Assembly (NCBI GenBank): GCA_963832355.1
Contig: CAWHTX010000017.1
Coordinates: 225,328-289,327, forward strand
DNA length: 64,000 bases
Source: DATFVA01 sp963832355
Lineage (GTDB): Bacteria; Bacteroidota; Ignavibacteria; Ignavibacteriales; Ignavibacteriaceae
Direction: 5' to 3'
The notes beneath the pieces were generated by a model. The model was not told the DNA's origin. It was given only the letters and a program-made list of their open reading frames with translations, and did not search any database. Positions 41,754-52,048 of the stretch are shown piece after piece. The position numbers were made by a program, and so were the translations under genes. The first letter of the stretch is position 1. The number at the start of each line of letters is the position of its first letter.

Positions 41754-44700
41754 ATGAAAAAAAAATCAATATTAGCATTTATTGCAATCCTTCTGGTCTC
41801 TTCAATAAATATCGTTCCACAGGATAAATCTGAACCGGATTCCTTAAAAGATATTCCAATGAGCGGGTTGTCGTTCAGGAGCATCGGTCCCGCGATCACC
41901 GGCGGAAGGGTAGTTGCCCTTGCCGTAAATCCAAACGATCACAGCGAATATTACGTGGGTTCCGGTCATGGTTCATTATGGAAAACAACAAACAGCGGAG
42001 TAACTTTTTCACCTGCTTTTGATAACCAGAATTCCTATGCCATCGGTGCGATAGCAGTTGACCCGACGAATCCAAATATCGTCTGGGTTGGTACAGGCGA
42101 GAATAACAATCAGAACAATGTAATATACGGCGATGGTGTTTATAAGAGTGAGGACGGAGGTAAAAGCTGGAAGAATATGGGAATCAAAGAATCCAGGCAG
42201 GTGGGCGGAATAGTAGTTGATCCCAATGACGGTAACATCGTATACGTGGCAGCGTATGGTCCTTCAAGAGTTGCCGGAGGCGACAGAGGAATCTTCAAAA
42301 CTACTGACGGTGGTAAGACCTGGAATAATGTACTGTTTGTAAGCAAGTACACAGGCGCATTTGAAATTCATATGGATCCGAGATATTCGAACATCCTTTA
42401 CGCCTCTATGCATCAGAGAATGAGAAATTTATTTACAGGTGTGTACGGCGGACCTGAAAGCGCTATCTACCGCAGTACCGATGCAGGCGCTACGTGGGAT
42501 AAAATGAAAAAGGGACTGCCGTCAGCCGATATGGGAAGAATAGGACTTGCAATTTCTCCCGTTAATCCCGATGTGGTTTATGCAATAATTGAAGCGGCTG
42601 AAAAAGAGGGCGGCGTTTATAAAAGTACCGACCGCGGTGTAAGCTGGTCGAAGCAGAGCAGCTATGTTTCTTCTTACGCTTTTTACTTTCAGAAACTTTT
42701 CTGTGATACTAAAAATGTTGACCGCGTTTATAGTATGGACGTTTTTATGCAGGTGACAAACGACGGCGGAAAGAACTGGGATAACCTGGGTGAGGATAAG
42801 AAACACGTCGACAATCACGTTTTGTGGATAGACCCGGATAATAACCAACACCTTATTGCCGGATGCGACGGGGGAGTTTATGAGACATACGACCAGGGAA
42901 AGAACTGGAATTTTAAGTCTAATATTCCTATTGCTGAAACTTACAAAGTAACTACAGATAATGACCTTCCTTTTTACAATGTGTATATAGGTACTCAGGA
43001 TAACAGCAGCCTGGGAGGACCTTCCCGCACAATAAATACAGGCGGGATAACCAACCAGGACTGGTATTATACATGTTCCGGCGATGGTTTCCAGACACAG
43101 GTCGACTGGAAGAATCCGAATATAATCTATTCCGAATCTCAGAACGGCGGACTTGTAAGGTTCGATAAAAAGAGCGGTGAGCGCCTGTTTATTAAACCTT
43201 TCGATTTTGCAGATACAGCTTATCGTTTCGACTGGGATGCTGCTCTGCTTATTTCGAAATTTGATAACAAAAGATTGTACTTCGGCGCTAATAAATTATT
43301 TAGGACAGATGACCAGGGCAGCACCTGGAAAATTATAAGTCCTGACCTTACCCGCGGTGTTCCGCAGGAAATGGATAACCTGATGGACAGAAGCTGGAGC
43401 ATTGATGACCTCGCAAGAAAAGGTTCGATGGCTCAGCTGGCAGCTATAGCTGAATCACCGCTTGACGAGAATTACCTGTACACTGGTTCCGGCGACGGAT
43501 TGATACACTACACAACCGACGGAGGAAAAACCTGGCAGAAAGGTTCAACACCGGGACTTCCTGAATATTCAAGGATCGAAAACATTGAGGCCTCGCATTT
43601 CGATAAGAATGTTGCCTACGCCGCCTGTGAAAACTTTGTGGCAGGTGATTTCCAGCCCTATTTATATAAAACAACTGACGGCGGGAAAAACTGGTTCCTC
43701 TTCAACAGCAATCTTCCCAAATACGGAAGCACTTTCTCGATTGCCGAAGATCATGTAGATAAAGATCTGCTTTTCATTGGAACCCAGTTCGGCGTTTTCT
43801 ATACCGTCGACGGTGGTAATGAATGGCTCCCGCTTAAAAATGGGCTTCCGACGCATATGGTGATGGATCTTACGATACAAAGAAGAGAGAATGATCTGGT
43901 TGTTTCAACATTCGGAAGAGGTGTTTATATTCTTGATGATTATTCACCTTTAAGGTATGTGTCGAAAGAGAACCTTAAAAAAGATGCATACATCTTCCCG
44001 GTTAAAGATGCATTAATGTATATAGAGGCACAGCCTTACGCGTTCCCCGGAGTAGGATTTATGGGTGCAAGTTTTTATGCCGCACCTAATCCCGATTTTG
44101 GTGCTGTTTTTACTTACTACCTGAAGGATGACATAAAATCTCTCAAAGAGATACGAAGAGACAAGGAAAAAGAGGAGCAGAAGAAAAACGAAGATATTAA
44201 ATACCCGACTTACCAGACCCTGTTTAATGAAAAGGAAGAGCCCGATGCTTACCTGCTTTTCACAATAACTGATCAGCAGGGTAATGTAATACGAAAGATT
44301 AAAACTGATCCGAAAAAAGGAATAAATCGTATTACCTGGGACTTCAGATATAATGCCTTCACGCCGGTATCATTGAAGCCTTTCGACAGTTCAATTCCGT
44401 GGAACGAACCCGATCGCGGTTATATGGTCGTCCCTGGAACTTACAAAGTGTCGCTTTCAAAATTCCAGGATGGTGCATTCACCGAGCTTGTCCCACCGCA
44501 GGATTTCGTCTGTAAATCGTTAAACAATGCTTCACTTCCTGCCGAAGATAAACAGTCGCTCGATCAGTTCAACAAGAAGGTTGCCGAACTTACACGTGCG
44601 ATATCCGGAGCTGATGCATTCAGGAAATCTCTTGATGATAAAATAAAATACTTTAAGAAAGCAGTGATTGAAGGGGCCGAAGTTCCTGAAAATACTTATA

Positions 44701-45017
44701 ACACAGTGATAAAAATTGAGAAAGAGCTTGATGACTTTAATCGTAAACTCAACGGCGATCCGCTGAGAGCAAGGTATGAAGGCGCTTCCCCGACATCGGT
44801 AAAGGACAGGGTTGACCTGATAACCGGCGCGTTATGGACAACAACTTCTGCCCCGACAGACACTTATAAAAAATCCTATGATGCCGCTGCCAGTCAGTTT
44901 GACGGTCTGCTTGCCGAGCTTAAATCAATTGACGGCGAAGTTCAAACACTTGAGTCTAACCTTGAAAAATACGGTGCCCCATACACTCCCGGCCGCTTCC
45001 CTGAATGGAGAAAGTAG
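41754..45017 (+). CDS. Large exported BNR/sortilin-like repeat protein
   Basis: 1087 residues with a signal peptide (KSILAFIAILLVSSINIVPQ). Residues 30-730 hold many Asp-box repeats of the sialidase/Vps10 kind: SLWKTTNSGVTFSP, VYKSEDGGKSWKN, IFKTTDGGKTWNN, AIYRSTDAGATWDK, GGVYKSTDRGVSW and more, building one or two large propellers. Residues 730-900 are a beta domain (AYIFPVKDALMYIE, GINRITWDFRYNAFTPVSL) and the last 150 are helical. There is no T9SS tail, so it likely stays in the periplasm or uses another route. Proteins of this architecture are common in Bacteroidota and often called glycosyl hydrolases, but no catalytic residues are established. Confidence 0.85.
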   Translation: MKKKSILAFIAILLVSSINIVPQDKSEPDSLKDIPMSGLSFRSIGPAITGGRVVALAVNPNDHSEYYVGSGHGSLWKTTNSGVTFSPAFDNQNSYAIGAIAVDPTNPNIVWVGTGENNNQNNVIYGDGVYKSEDGGKSWKNMGIKESRQVGGIVVDPNDGNIVYVAAYGPSRVAGGDRGIFKTTDGGKTWNNVLFVSKYTGAFEIHMDPRYSNILYASMHQRMRNLFTGVYGGPESAIYRSTDAGATWDKMKKGLPSADMGRIGLAISPVNPDVVYAIIEAAEKEGGVYKSTDRGVSWSKQSSYVSSYAFYFQKLFCDTKNVDRVYSMDVFMQVTNDGGKNWDNLGEDKKHVDNHVLWIDPDNNQHLIAGCDGGVYETYDQGKNWNFKSNIPIAETYKVTTDNDLPFYNVYIGTQDNSSLGGPSRTINTGGITNQDWYYTCSGDGFQTQVDWKNPNIIYSESQNGGLVRFDKKSGERLFIKPFDFADTAYRFDWDAALLISKFDNKRLYFGANKLFRTDDQGSTWKIISPDLTRGVPQEMDNLMDRSWSIDDLARKGSMAQLAAIAESPLDENYLYTGSGDGLIHYTTDGGKTWQKGSTPGLPEYSRIENIEASHFDKNVAYAACENFVAGDFQPYLYKTTDGGKNWFLFNSNLPKYGSTFSIAEDHVDKDLLFIGTQFGVFYTVDGGNEWLPLKNGLPTHMVMDLTIQRRENDLVVSTFGRGVYILDDYSPLRYVSKENLKKDAYIFPVKDALMYIEAQPYAFPGVGFMGASFYAAPNPDFGAVFTYYLKDDIKSLKEIRRDKEKEEQKKNEDIKYPTYQTLFNEKEEPDAYLLFTITDQQGNVIRKIKTDPKKGINRITWDFRYNAFTPVSLKPFDSSIPWNEPDRGYMVVPGTYKVSLSKFQDGAFTELVPPQDFVCKSLNNASLPAEDKQSLDQFNKKVAELTRAISGADAFRKSLDDKIKYFKKAVIEGAEVPENTYNTVIKIEKELDDFNRKLNGDPLRARYEGASPTSVKDRVDLITGALWTTTSAPTDTYKKSYDAAASQFDGLLAELKSIDGEVQTLESNLEKYGAPYTPGRFPEWRK

Positions 45018-45106
45018 CGAAAAGAGTCAAGGGAAAAGGAACCTATGTGGGAATCGGAAAAAAATAATACCTGTTGAGAGTTACAGGTGTTGTTAATGAC
45101 CAATTG

Positions 45107-45146
45107 GAACAGGCAGTCAGTTAAATCGACTGCCTGTTCTATTTTG
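45107..45146 (+). terminator. Intrinsic terminator after the BNR protein gene
   Basis: GAACAGGCAGTC (45107-45118) with GACTGCCTGTTC (45128-45139), a perfect 12-bp stem, followed by TATTTTGT. The rest of the gene-free stretch 45018-45362 shows nothing further beyond presumed promoter sequence for the kinase gene. Confidence 0.85.
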
Positions 45147-45362
45147 TGACCATAGATCAGATTTCCCTCTGTTCTGAAAAAGAACGAAGAATTTACTTGT
45201 TTATTTATGAGAAATTAAAGTAAATTCATTCAGAATCCATTTATCGTTTTAATTAACTGAATTACTACCTAACCAATTGATGAATTCTGATTGGTTTGAG
45301 GGCCGCCGGGCAGGTAAAATTCCATCGGAAAATTTAATTACTTTAAAGTAGATATTAACCTT

Positions 45363-47984
45363 ATGACAGGCTCGACCATACTTCATTATAAGATAGAAGA
45401 GAAACTAGGTGAGGGAGGTATGGGTGTGGTGTATAAGGCGGTCGATACAGATCTTGACAGAACGGTTGCCCTTAAATTTTTACCCCATCACATCGCTGCG
45501 GAAAAAGAAAATATCGACAGGTTTAAAACGGAAGCAAGAGCTGCGGCCGCATTAAATCATCCAAACATTACAACCATATTCTCTATAGAAAAAATTGAAG
45601 ACTCAAATGGTGAGTCCAGGGTATTCCTTGTAATGGAATACATAGACGGTGTCGAGTTGAAAGACAGGATCAAAGAGAATAAGATTTCCTATGACGATGC
45701 TTTAGATATCTCAATTAAAATATGTAAAGGACTCGAAGCGGCTCATAATAAGGGAATTGTTCACCGGGATATTAAATCTTCAAATATAATGATAACCGCT
45801 GAAGGCATGGTAAAGATCATGGACTTCGGCCTGGCTAAACTTGGCAGCGGTGGGAACCTCACGAGGCTGGGAACAACTCTTGGCACAATTTCCTATATGT
45901 CGCCCGAACAGACTAGCGGGGAGAATGTTGATAGACAAACGGATATCTGGGCGGTTGGAGTTGTAATGTATGAGTTATTTACGGGTCATCTTCCATTCAA
46001 AGGAGATTATGATCAGGCTGTTGTATATTCAATTATAAATGAAGAACCCCGCTCATTAAAAACTTACAATGAAAAAATTCCCGACTTAATAGAGCCGATA
46101 ATATTTAAGGCGCTGGCAAAAAATAAAGAAGAAAGATATTCAACGGTCTCAGAACTTCTTGATGACCTGGAATTACTGAAAGAATCGCCCGGAGTTTCTT
46201 CAAAAGGAGCTGTGCGTCAGTTTTCTTTTGTAAAAGAAGGATCAGATAATAAAAATTCTCATCTGCTTAAATCCCCCTGGCTGAGATGGTCAGCAGTGAT
46301 AGTATTACTAATTGCAACAGCGTTTTTGTTGTACAGCTACCTTACCCGCACAGTTCTATCTTCAGGAGAAGGTATTCCTTTAGAAAAACATATTGCTGTG
46401 CTTCCTTTCAGCGTTATCGGTAGTTCCGGGAATAAGTCGTTTGCTGACGGATTAAATGAAATAATAACCAGCAAACTTTCGCAGCTTGAGCAGTATAAAG
46501 AGAAATTATGGATCGTGCCGGTAAGTGAAATGCAGAAAAGCAAAGTATCGACTCCGGAAGATGCTTTAAAAGCATTCGGCATCAACCTGGCTGTAACCGG
46601 AAGTATGCAGAGGATGAATAACAAATGGCAGCTGATATTAAATCTTGTTGACCCGGCACAAAAAAGACAAATAAGTTCCCGTGTTATAGATGAACCATTG
46701 TCTGAGATATCATCTATTCAGGATGAAGCAGTGCTGAAAACGGCTGAAATGCTGAACCTTCCTGTTGAAGATGAAATTAAAACCCGTTTGAGAGCCGGAG
46801 AAACTTCAAATCCCGTTGCAAACGATCTGTATCTTGAAGCAAGAGGTGACCTGCTGAATTTTTCAAACACGGACGATATGAAAAAGACTATCATGCTGCT
46901 TGAAAAGGCAGTTGCCGCCGATTCTGGATTTGCACTTGCTTACGCAGGACTGGGCGAGGCTTATCTTCGCCTTTATTCGAAAACAAAAGATATTTCCCTG
47001 GTAGATAAGGCAAAAGAGAACTGCTTTAAAGCTGATGATCTTAACAAGAACCTGGCTGAGGTACACATCACTCTGGGCAGACTTTATACCGAGACCGGCA
47101 GGTATACGGATGCTAATAAAGAATTCCTGATCGCTCAGGATATTGATCCCTCAAATGTTGATGCCTACCAGGGTCAGGCAACTGCATACAATAAACAGGG
47201 CAAACTCGATGAAGCGGAATCAATTTATAAAAAAGTAATAAAGATGAAACCAGATTACTGGGGAGGTTATAACCATCTTGGAGTATTTTATTATCTGCAT
47301 GGAAATTATAAGGATGCAGCCAGACAGTTTGAGCAGGTGATTAAGATAACCCCAATGAATGCAGCTGCTTATAGAAATCTTGGAGCTATGTACTATTATC
47401 TGGATCAGAAGGCTGATGCGATTGTTATGTTCAAACGCTCTCTGGAACTCCAGCCCGATTACAGCGTGTATTCTAATCTCGCAACACTTTATTATTATGA
47501 AGGCCTTTACCGGGATGCCGCATCCACGTATGAGAAAGCCTTGAAGCTTCAGGATTCTGATTACAGCGTGTGGGGCTACCTCGCCGGAGCTTACAGGCAG
47601 AGCAATGCCGACTCAGCCAAAATTGTATTTGCTTTACGAAAAGCAAAAACACTTGCTGAAGAACAGCTTAAAGTTAATCCTGTTGATACCGAGGTAATGA
47701 CAAACATAGCCAGCTATTGCACAGAACTGAACCTTACAGACAGCGCAAGATCAATTATCAGGAAAGTTGTATCCCTGAACCCGAAGGATGTAAATGTTAT
47801 GATACTTGTAAGTGAAGTTTTTGAACAGCTTGGAAAGAGGGAAAATGCTCTTAACTGGATTCAGAAAGCTTTAAAAAACGGGTATGCACTGGAAGAACTG
47901 GACCATATCCCGGAACTGAAAAAACTGAGAGAAGACAACAGGTTCAAACAAATATTATTAACAGTAAATCAGGAGGCTAAATGA
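45363..47984 (+). CDS. Membrane Ser/Thr protein kinase with TolB/FlgO-like and TPR domains
   Basis: 873 residues. Kinase domain (about 8-275): GEGGMGVVYKA, ALKFLP (Lys), IVHRDIKSSNIM, MDFGLAKL and SYMSPEQT, all catalytic residues intact. One membrane helix at about 318-336. Outside it an FlgO/TolB-N-like domain (about 345-455: KHIAVLPFSVIG, then FADGLNEIITSKLSQL, LAVTGSMQRMNNKWQL) and some ten TPR units up to the end. This PEGA-free, TPR-rich layout is frequent in Ignavibacteria, Acidobacteria and similar phyla. Signal and targets unknown. It overlaps the following small gene by four bases (ATGA). Confidence 0.95.
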   Translation: MTGSTILHYKIEEKLGEGGMGVVYKAVDTDLDRTVALKFLPHHIAAEKENIDRFKTEARAAAALNHPNITTIFSIEKIEDSNGESRVFLVMEYIDGVELKDRIKENKISYDDALDISIKICKGLEAAHNKGIVHRDIKSSNIMITAEGMVKIMDFGLAKLGSGGNLTRLGTTLGTISYMSPEQTSGENVDRQTDIWAVGVVMYELFTGHLPFKGDYDQAVVYSIINEEPRSLKTYNEKIPDLIEPIIFKALAKNKEERYSTVSELLDDLELLKESPGVSSKGAVRQFSFVKEGSDNKNSHLLKSPWLRWSAVIVLLIATAFLLYSYLTRTVLSSGEGIPLEKHIAVLPFSVIGSSGNKSFADGLNEIITSKLSQLEQYKEKLWIVPVSEMQKSKVSTPEDALKAFGINLAVTGSMQRMNNKWQLILNLVDPAQKRQISSRVIDEPLSEISSIQDEAVLKTAEMLNLPVEDEIKTRLRAGETSNPVANDLYLEARGDLLNFSNTDDMKKTIMLLEKAVAADSGFALAYAGLGEAYLRLYSKTKDISLVDKAKENCFKADDLNKNLAEVHITLGRLYTETGRYTDANKEFLIAQDIDPSNVDAYQGQATAYNKQGKLDEAESIYKKVIKMKPDYWGGYNHLGVFYYLHGNYKDAARQFEQVIKITPMNAAAYRNLGAMYYYLDQKADAIVMFKRSLELQPDYSVYSNLATLYYYEGLYRDAASTYEKALKLQDSDYSVWGYLAGAYRQSNADSAKIVFALRKAKTLAEEQLKVNPVDTEVMTNIASYCTELNLTDSARSIIRKVVSLNPKDVNVMILVSEVFEQLGKRENALNWIQKALKNGYALEELDHIPELKKLREDNRFKQILLTVNQEAK

Positions 47985-48265
47985 AAGAAGTAAATCTCAA
48001 AAAAGATGATTTCTGGTATGATGACAGGGTTACCAGTTCTCTTGGGATGGAGAGCGGAAAACATATCCGTTTTACCGCAGTGGATAAAAATTATGATCTG
48101 GAAGTAATAGCCCCGGATAAATCGTCTTCACGATTTCCTGTACCTGATGACGGCGATTATCATAAGTTTGAGATAAAGGGTTCCAGGAATCAGAAGTATA
48201 CATTTAAAATGACGCAGAGCGAACCGCCTGTAACGGTTCCCCAGATGATTGTAACTATAGATTAA
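47981..48265 (+). CDS. Small hypothetical protein coupled to the Ser/Thr kinase
   Basis: 94 residues, beta-rich and charged (FWYDDRVTSSLGMESGKHIR, DYHKFEIKGSRNQKYTFKM). No family recognised. ATGA overlap with the kinase gene shows coupled translation, so it may be a substrate or regulator of that kinase. Ser and Thr residues are frequent (VTSSLGM, DKSSSRF). Confidence 0.6.
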   Translation: MKEVNLKKDDFWYDDRVTSSLGMESGKHIRFTAVDKNYDLEVIAPDKSSSRFPVPDDGDYHKFEIKGSRNQKYTFKMTQSEPPVTVPQMIVTID

Positions 48266-48325
48266 TCTTAATACACTATGAAGAATCGTTAATCATTACT
48301 CATTCGTAATTAGTCTCTGATAGTA

Positions 48326-48349
48326 ATGATCGTATTGTATTACGATCAT
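48326..48349. terminator. Hairpin between converging genes
   Basis: ATGATCGTA (48326-48334) pairs with TACGATCAT (48341-48349). No strong T-run; it sits midway between converging transcripts and could act in both directions. Confidence 0.4.
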
Positions 48350-48362
48350 CGGCTGTGACTGA

Positions 48363-50165
48363 TTACCTTGCGCCTAACTCTACCTTCATTGTTTTCTTTT
48401 CGCCATTGCGCATAACTACAACATCAACAACATCACCGGGACTATAATCCCCGAGTGCGTATGTATAATCATAAATATTCGATATTTTCTTTCCACCGAA
48501 TTCGACTATGATATCTCCGCCCTGAAGGCCGGCCTTCTGAGCAGGACTACCTTCTCCAACGCCATTTATCCTTAAGCCGTCTACCTGGCTTGCATAATCA
48601 GGTACGGTACCAACATACACACTGAATGCCATATCGCGGCCGCCGCCTTTACGTGGAACATTTATGTAATCAGGTTTTGTGCTGCTCTCATCGATATTAT
48701 CAGCGATCTCATATATATATTTTACCACCTCTTCTTCACCTTTGGAATTGATCTTATCGGCATCGTCGGTTGGCCGGTGATAATCTGTATGGGTTCCCGT
48801 AAAGAAGAATAATACAGGGATCTCTTTTGCATAAAAAGATGACTGGTCGCTTGGTCCGTAGCCTTCATCATTGAATGTCAGCTTAAAATTATAATCCTTA
48901 TTATCCGTATTCAGCAGGTCTTTAAACCCTGAAGAAGTCCCGGTACCATACACAGTAAGCTGCTCCTCTGCATTCAGTCGTCCCACCATATCAAGATTGA
49001 TCATTACATCGATCTTATCATTCGGTACGGGAGGATTATTGGTGAAGTACGACGAACCAATAAGTCCCAGTTCTTCTCCCGAAAAGCAGAGGAAAATCAT
49101 ACTTCTTTTTAGCTGATCTTTTTGCGAAGCAAACTTTTCAGCGAGTTCAAGTACCCCCGCAGTACCGGAAGCATTATCATCCGCTCCGTTATGTATCTGA
49201 GGTTCACTTCCCGTATACAATGAGCCCGTCTCACCCCAGCCAAGATGATCATAGTGTGCCCCGATAACGATATACTCATTCTTCAGCTCAGGATCATTTC
49301 CTTCAAGGTATCCACCTATGTTATCGGCATGTTTGGTGATTTCCTTAACTCCTGTCGATAACATCAGCTTGGTATTCTTAAACAGGAATGAATCCGGGGA
49401 TTTCAGTGAGTCTATTTTTTGCTGTACTGTTCCAAAATCGAGTCCCTCTGCCTTAAAGAGCTTATCAGCAATATCTCTCTTGATCTGGATAATGCCCAGG
49501 TCGGCTACAGGACCGGCCCCGTCATAACGCAGTTTCATTAGTTTATCTTCGTCGTCCTTCGGAATATGCCCGGTTACAAATATTACAGCAGAGGCTCCTT
49601 TCTGTTTGGCTATATCTGCCTTATACCTGTAAGCTGAGAACTTTCCGAATTCCGAATGAGGATTTGCTCCTTCCGGATTATATCTCATTATCAAAACTGC
49701 CTTGCCTTTTACATCGATATCTTTGTAATCATCATAATTCAGATCGGGTGCTGAAATTCCGTAGCCCGCAAAAACGATTTCACCATGATAATCAATGTCC
49801 CCGGAAAAAGGTGCCGGAATATACTGTTCTTCAATTTTCGGAGTGAGTTCCTCTCCGTTTACATTAAGCAGTAAATTATTATTGCCGGTTAGTTCTATTC
49901 CTGCTATAAAAGGAAAGTTCTGTCTGAAGCTCCCGTTAAATAAGGGCTTTAAACCGGTGCTCTCAAAATCTGCCTGGATATATTCAGCAGCCATTTCACC
50001 GCCTTTGGAGCCTGTAAATCTGCCTTCAAGTTTATCGCTGGCGAGGTAATTTATATGATCCTGTATTTCTGATGCAGTTATCTTCGGGTTTTTATCTTCC
50101 TGACCGCCTGAATAAAATCCCAGGGAAAGAGCTAATAAAAGAGATAATATAAAAAGCTTCTTCAT
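48363..50165 (-). CDS. M28 family zinc aminopeptidase with PA and PDZ domains
   Basis: 600 residues with a signal peptide (KKLFILSLLLALSLGFYSGG). N-terminal part ISDHINYLASDKLEGR-like, a PA insert (about 90-270), then the M28 core: HYDHLGWGE, HNGADDNASGTAG, CFSGEELGLIGS, NLDMVGRL and HTDYHRPTDD, which give the five ligands of two zinc ions and the catalytic Glu. The last 100 residues form a PDZ domain (GEGSPAQKAGLQGGDIIVEF). It should release amino acids from exported peptides in the periplasm or outside. Confidence 0.94.
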   Translation of the reverse strand: MKKLFILSLLLALSLGFYSGGQEDKNPKITASEIQDHINYLASDKLEGRFTGSKGGEMAAEYIQADFESTGLKPLFNGSFRQNFPFIAGIELTGNNNLLLNVNGEELTPKIEEQYIPAPFSGDIDYHGEIVFAGYGISAPDLNYDDYKDIDVKGKAVLIMRYNPEGANPHSEFGKFSAYRYKADIAKQKGASAVIFVTGHIPKDDEDKLMKLRYDGAGPVADLGIIQIKRDIADKLFKAEGLDFGTVQQKIDSLKSPDSFLFKNTKLMLSTGVKEITKHADNIGGYLEGNDPELKNEYIVIGAHYDHLGWGETGSLYTGSEPQIHNGADDNASGTAGVLELAEKFASQKDQLKRSMIFLCFSGEELGLIGSSYFTNNPPVPNDKIDVMINLDMVGRLNAEEQLTVYGTGTSSGFKDLLNTDNKDYNFKLTFNDEGYGPSDQSSFYAKEIPVLFFFTGTHTDYHRPTDDADKINSKGEEEVVKYIYEIADNIDESSTKPDYINVPRKGGGRDMAFSVYVGTVPDYASQVDGLRINGVGEGSPAQKAGLQGGDIIVEFGGKKISNIYDYTYALGDYSPGDVVDVVVMRNGEKKTMKVELGAR

Positions 50166-50226
50166 CGTTCTCCTCTGTTTGAATAATAATATATTAAAAT
50201 GGTATTTCCAGTATTTCTAAGTAAAA

Positions 50227-51270
50227 TTATTCGACCCAGTCCGCTATAAAGATATTTGTATCTCCCTGCTTTTTACTGAACCTGTTCGAAGCGAAGACCA
50301 GTTTTTTGCCGTCACGGGTGAACATAGGAAACCCGTCAAACGACTCGAAGAATGTAATTTGTTCTAACCCCGTTCCGTCGACATTGATCATGTAAAGATC
50401 GAAGTTCCTGGGATTTTCGCTGTTCAGGTTTGAAGAAAAAATAATCCTTTTTGCATCGGGAAAAAAGAATGGCGCAAAGCTGGCTGCTCCGAAATTAGTA
50501 ACCTGCTTCATATTGCTGCCGTCAGCGTCCATTACATACAGTTCAAGTGCGGTGGGACGAACAAGTCCATTCTGAACCAGGTCGTTGTAGTCCTCAAACT
50601 CTTTTTCTGTTTTTGGTCTGCTTGCACGGAAAACGATCTTAGTGCCGTCGAGTGAAAAGAAAGGTCCTCCGTCATAACCTTTTTCGTGAGTCAGCTGAGT
50701 CTGATTGCTCCCGTCAAGGTCCATTGTATAAATTTCAGGATCACCGGTCCTTGTGGAGGTGAAGACTATTTTATCACCGACAGGTGAAACAGTGGCTTCC
50801 GCATCGTATCCGGGTGTGTCCGTCATTCTTCTAAGGTTGGAACCATCAGGTTCAGCCATATAGATATCAAAGGTCTGATATAATTTCCAGACATAACCTT
50901 TGGACATATCCGGCGGGGGAGGGCAGTCTTTATCAGCACCAAAAGTTGAGGCATAAATTATGGCTGTGTCTCCCGGCAAAAAGTATGAGCAGGTTGTCTT
51001 TCCTTCACCGTTAGACACACGTGTAATATTGCTTCCGTCTGTTCCCATAATAAAAATCTGGTCGCATGGCAACTCACCCCGGTTACTCTGAAAAATAAGT
51101 CTCTGTTCATCAAAAGAAAGATAGGCTTCGGCATTTTCACCTTTATCGGTAAGCATTTTAATATTCTTAAGATGTTTCTCACCCTCCATCCGGTAGGGAT
51201 CGTCAGCATCCTGAGAGAAGACAATGTTAGAAAAGATAAATAGTGTAATCATAAGAAACGGGTATTTCAT
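50227..51270 (-). CDS. Periplasmic TolB-like beta-propeller protein
   Basis: 347 residues from ATG at 51270; a start 14 codons earlier is less likely because the signal peptide KYPFLMITLFIFSNIVFSQ begins at 51270. PD40/WD40-like repeats run throughout: AYLSFDEQRLIFQSNR, ADGDKIVFTSTRTGDPEIYT-like, KIVFRASRP and KLVFASNRF. These form the six-bladed propeller of TolB-C-like proteins. Not part of a Tol-Pal cluster here. Role unknown; it may bind other envelope proteins. Confidence 0.85.
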   Translation of the reverse strand: MKYPFLMITLFIFSNIVFSQDADDPYRMEGEKHLKNIKMLTDKGENAEAYLSFDEQRLIFQSNRGELPCDQIFIMGTDGSNITRVSNGEGKTTCSYFLPGDTAIIYASTFGADKDCPPPPDMSKGYVWKLYQTFDIYMAEPDGSNLRRMTDTPGYDAEATVSPVGDKIVFTSTRTGDPEIYTMDLDGSNQTQLTHEKGYDGGPFFSLDGTKIVFRASRPKTEKEFEDYNDLVQNGLVRPTALELYVMDADGSNMKQVTNFGAASFAPFFFPDAKRIIFSSNLNSENPRNFDLYMINVDGTGLEQITFFESFDGFPMFTRDGKKLVFASNRFSKKQGDTNIFIADWVE

Positions 51271-51332
51271 TGGTATTTCTCTTTTATGATTGGATGGATT
51301 GCTTAAAAACAAATAAACCGTAATATTTCAGT

Positions 51333-52046
51333 TTATTCTGGTACATGAACCATAAAATACTCCCCGGCTGATTCACCTATAGATCTTGCTTCGCTCATTG
51401 TCATATGCATATCATCAGGTGTATCATCCGCGTGACCGGCTTCCACGATTGCAAGGTCGGCGCCTTTAGCCTGTTTTACAAGATCCTCGCAATATGCTGT
51501 ATCACCGCCGTAGCAGATTTTTACCCCGTCGAAAGTAAAGGAGTAGCCAAGTGCAGGTACCTGCCTGGTAGTGACTCCGTCATGAAGGTATTCTTTGTGA
51601 ATGACGGGAAATGGTCTAACAGTAATGTTTTTGGTTTTGAAATTTCGGGGCCGCTTAATTACCTTAAGATTTATTTTATATGGTATCGATGACGAATAAA
51701 CTTTTTTGAATGCATTATGAATACTTTCTATCTCAACGCAACCCTCCGGGTAATGTATTGACAGCGGAGAGGTTTTGTGCATTACTCTCATGTAAGTGAG
51801 CAGCGTCCATACACCGCCGACATGATCGTGATGACCGTGCGTTATGAAAAGATCGGATATTCCCAGTATCTTTTTCATTCCTATTTCGTTATTCAAATCA
51901 CGCAGTATACCATCGCCCGGATCAACAACAAAATAATTCTTACCGCCTCTGATCAGAATGCCTGTGGCAATATTAGGAATTGAACAGAATATCTTTATTG
52001 AGAAATCTTTTTTCTTCCAGTTTATCGGGTACTTCTGAGGAGCCAT
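51333..52046 (-). CDS. Metallo-beta-lactamase fold hydrolase
   Basis: 237 residues. Zinc motif FITHGHHDHVGG (HxHxDH) is complete, with further ligands in PVIHKEYLHDG and GGDTAYCEDL and a final VEAGHADDTPD. It resembles the ribonuclease Z / beta-CASP-free MBL hydrolases, which act on RNA, cyclic nucleotides or small thioesters; substrate open. It follows the fur gene by two bases, so it is likely co-transcribed. Confidence 0.85.
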   Translation of the reverse strand: MAPQKYPINWKKKDFSIKIFCSIPNIATGILIRGGKNYFVVDPGDGILRDLNNEIGMKKILGISDLFITHGHHDHVGGVWTLLTYMRVMHKTSPLSIHYPEGCVEIESIHNAFKKVYSSSIPYKINLKVIKRPRNFKTKNITVRPFPVIHKEYLHDGVTTRQVPALGYSFTFDGVKICYGGDTAYCEDLVKQAKGADLAIVEAGHADDTPDDMHMTMSEARSIGESAGEYFMVHVPE

Positions 52047-52048
52047 AA

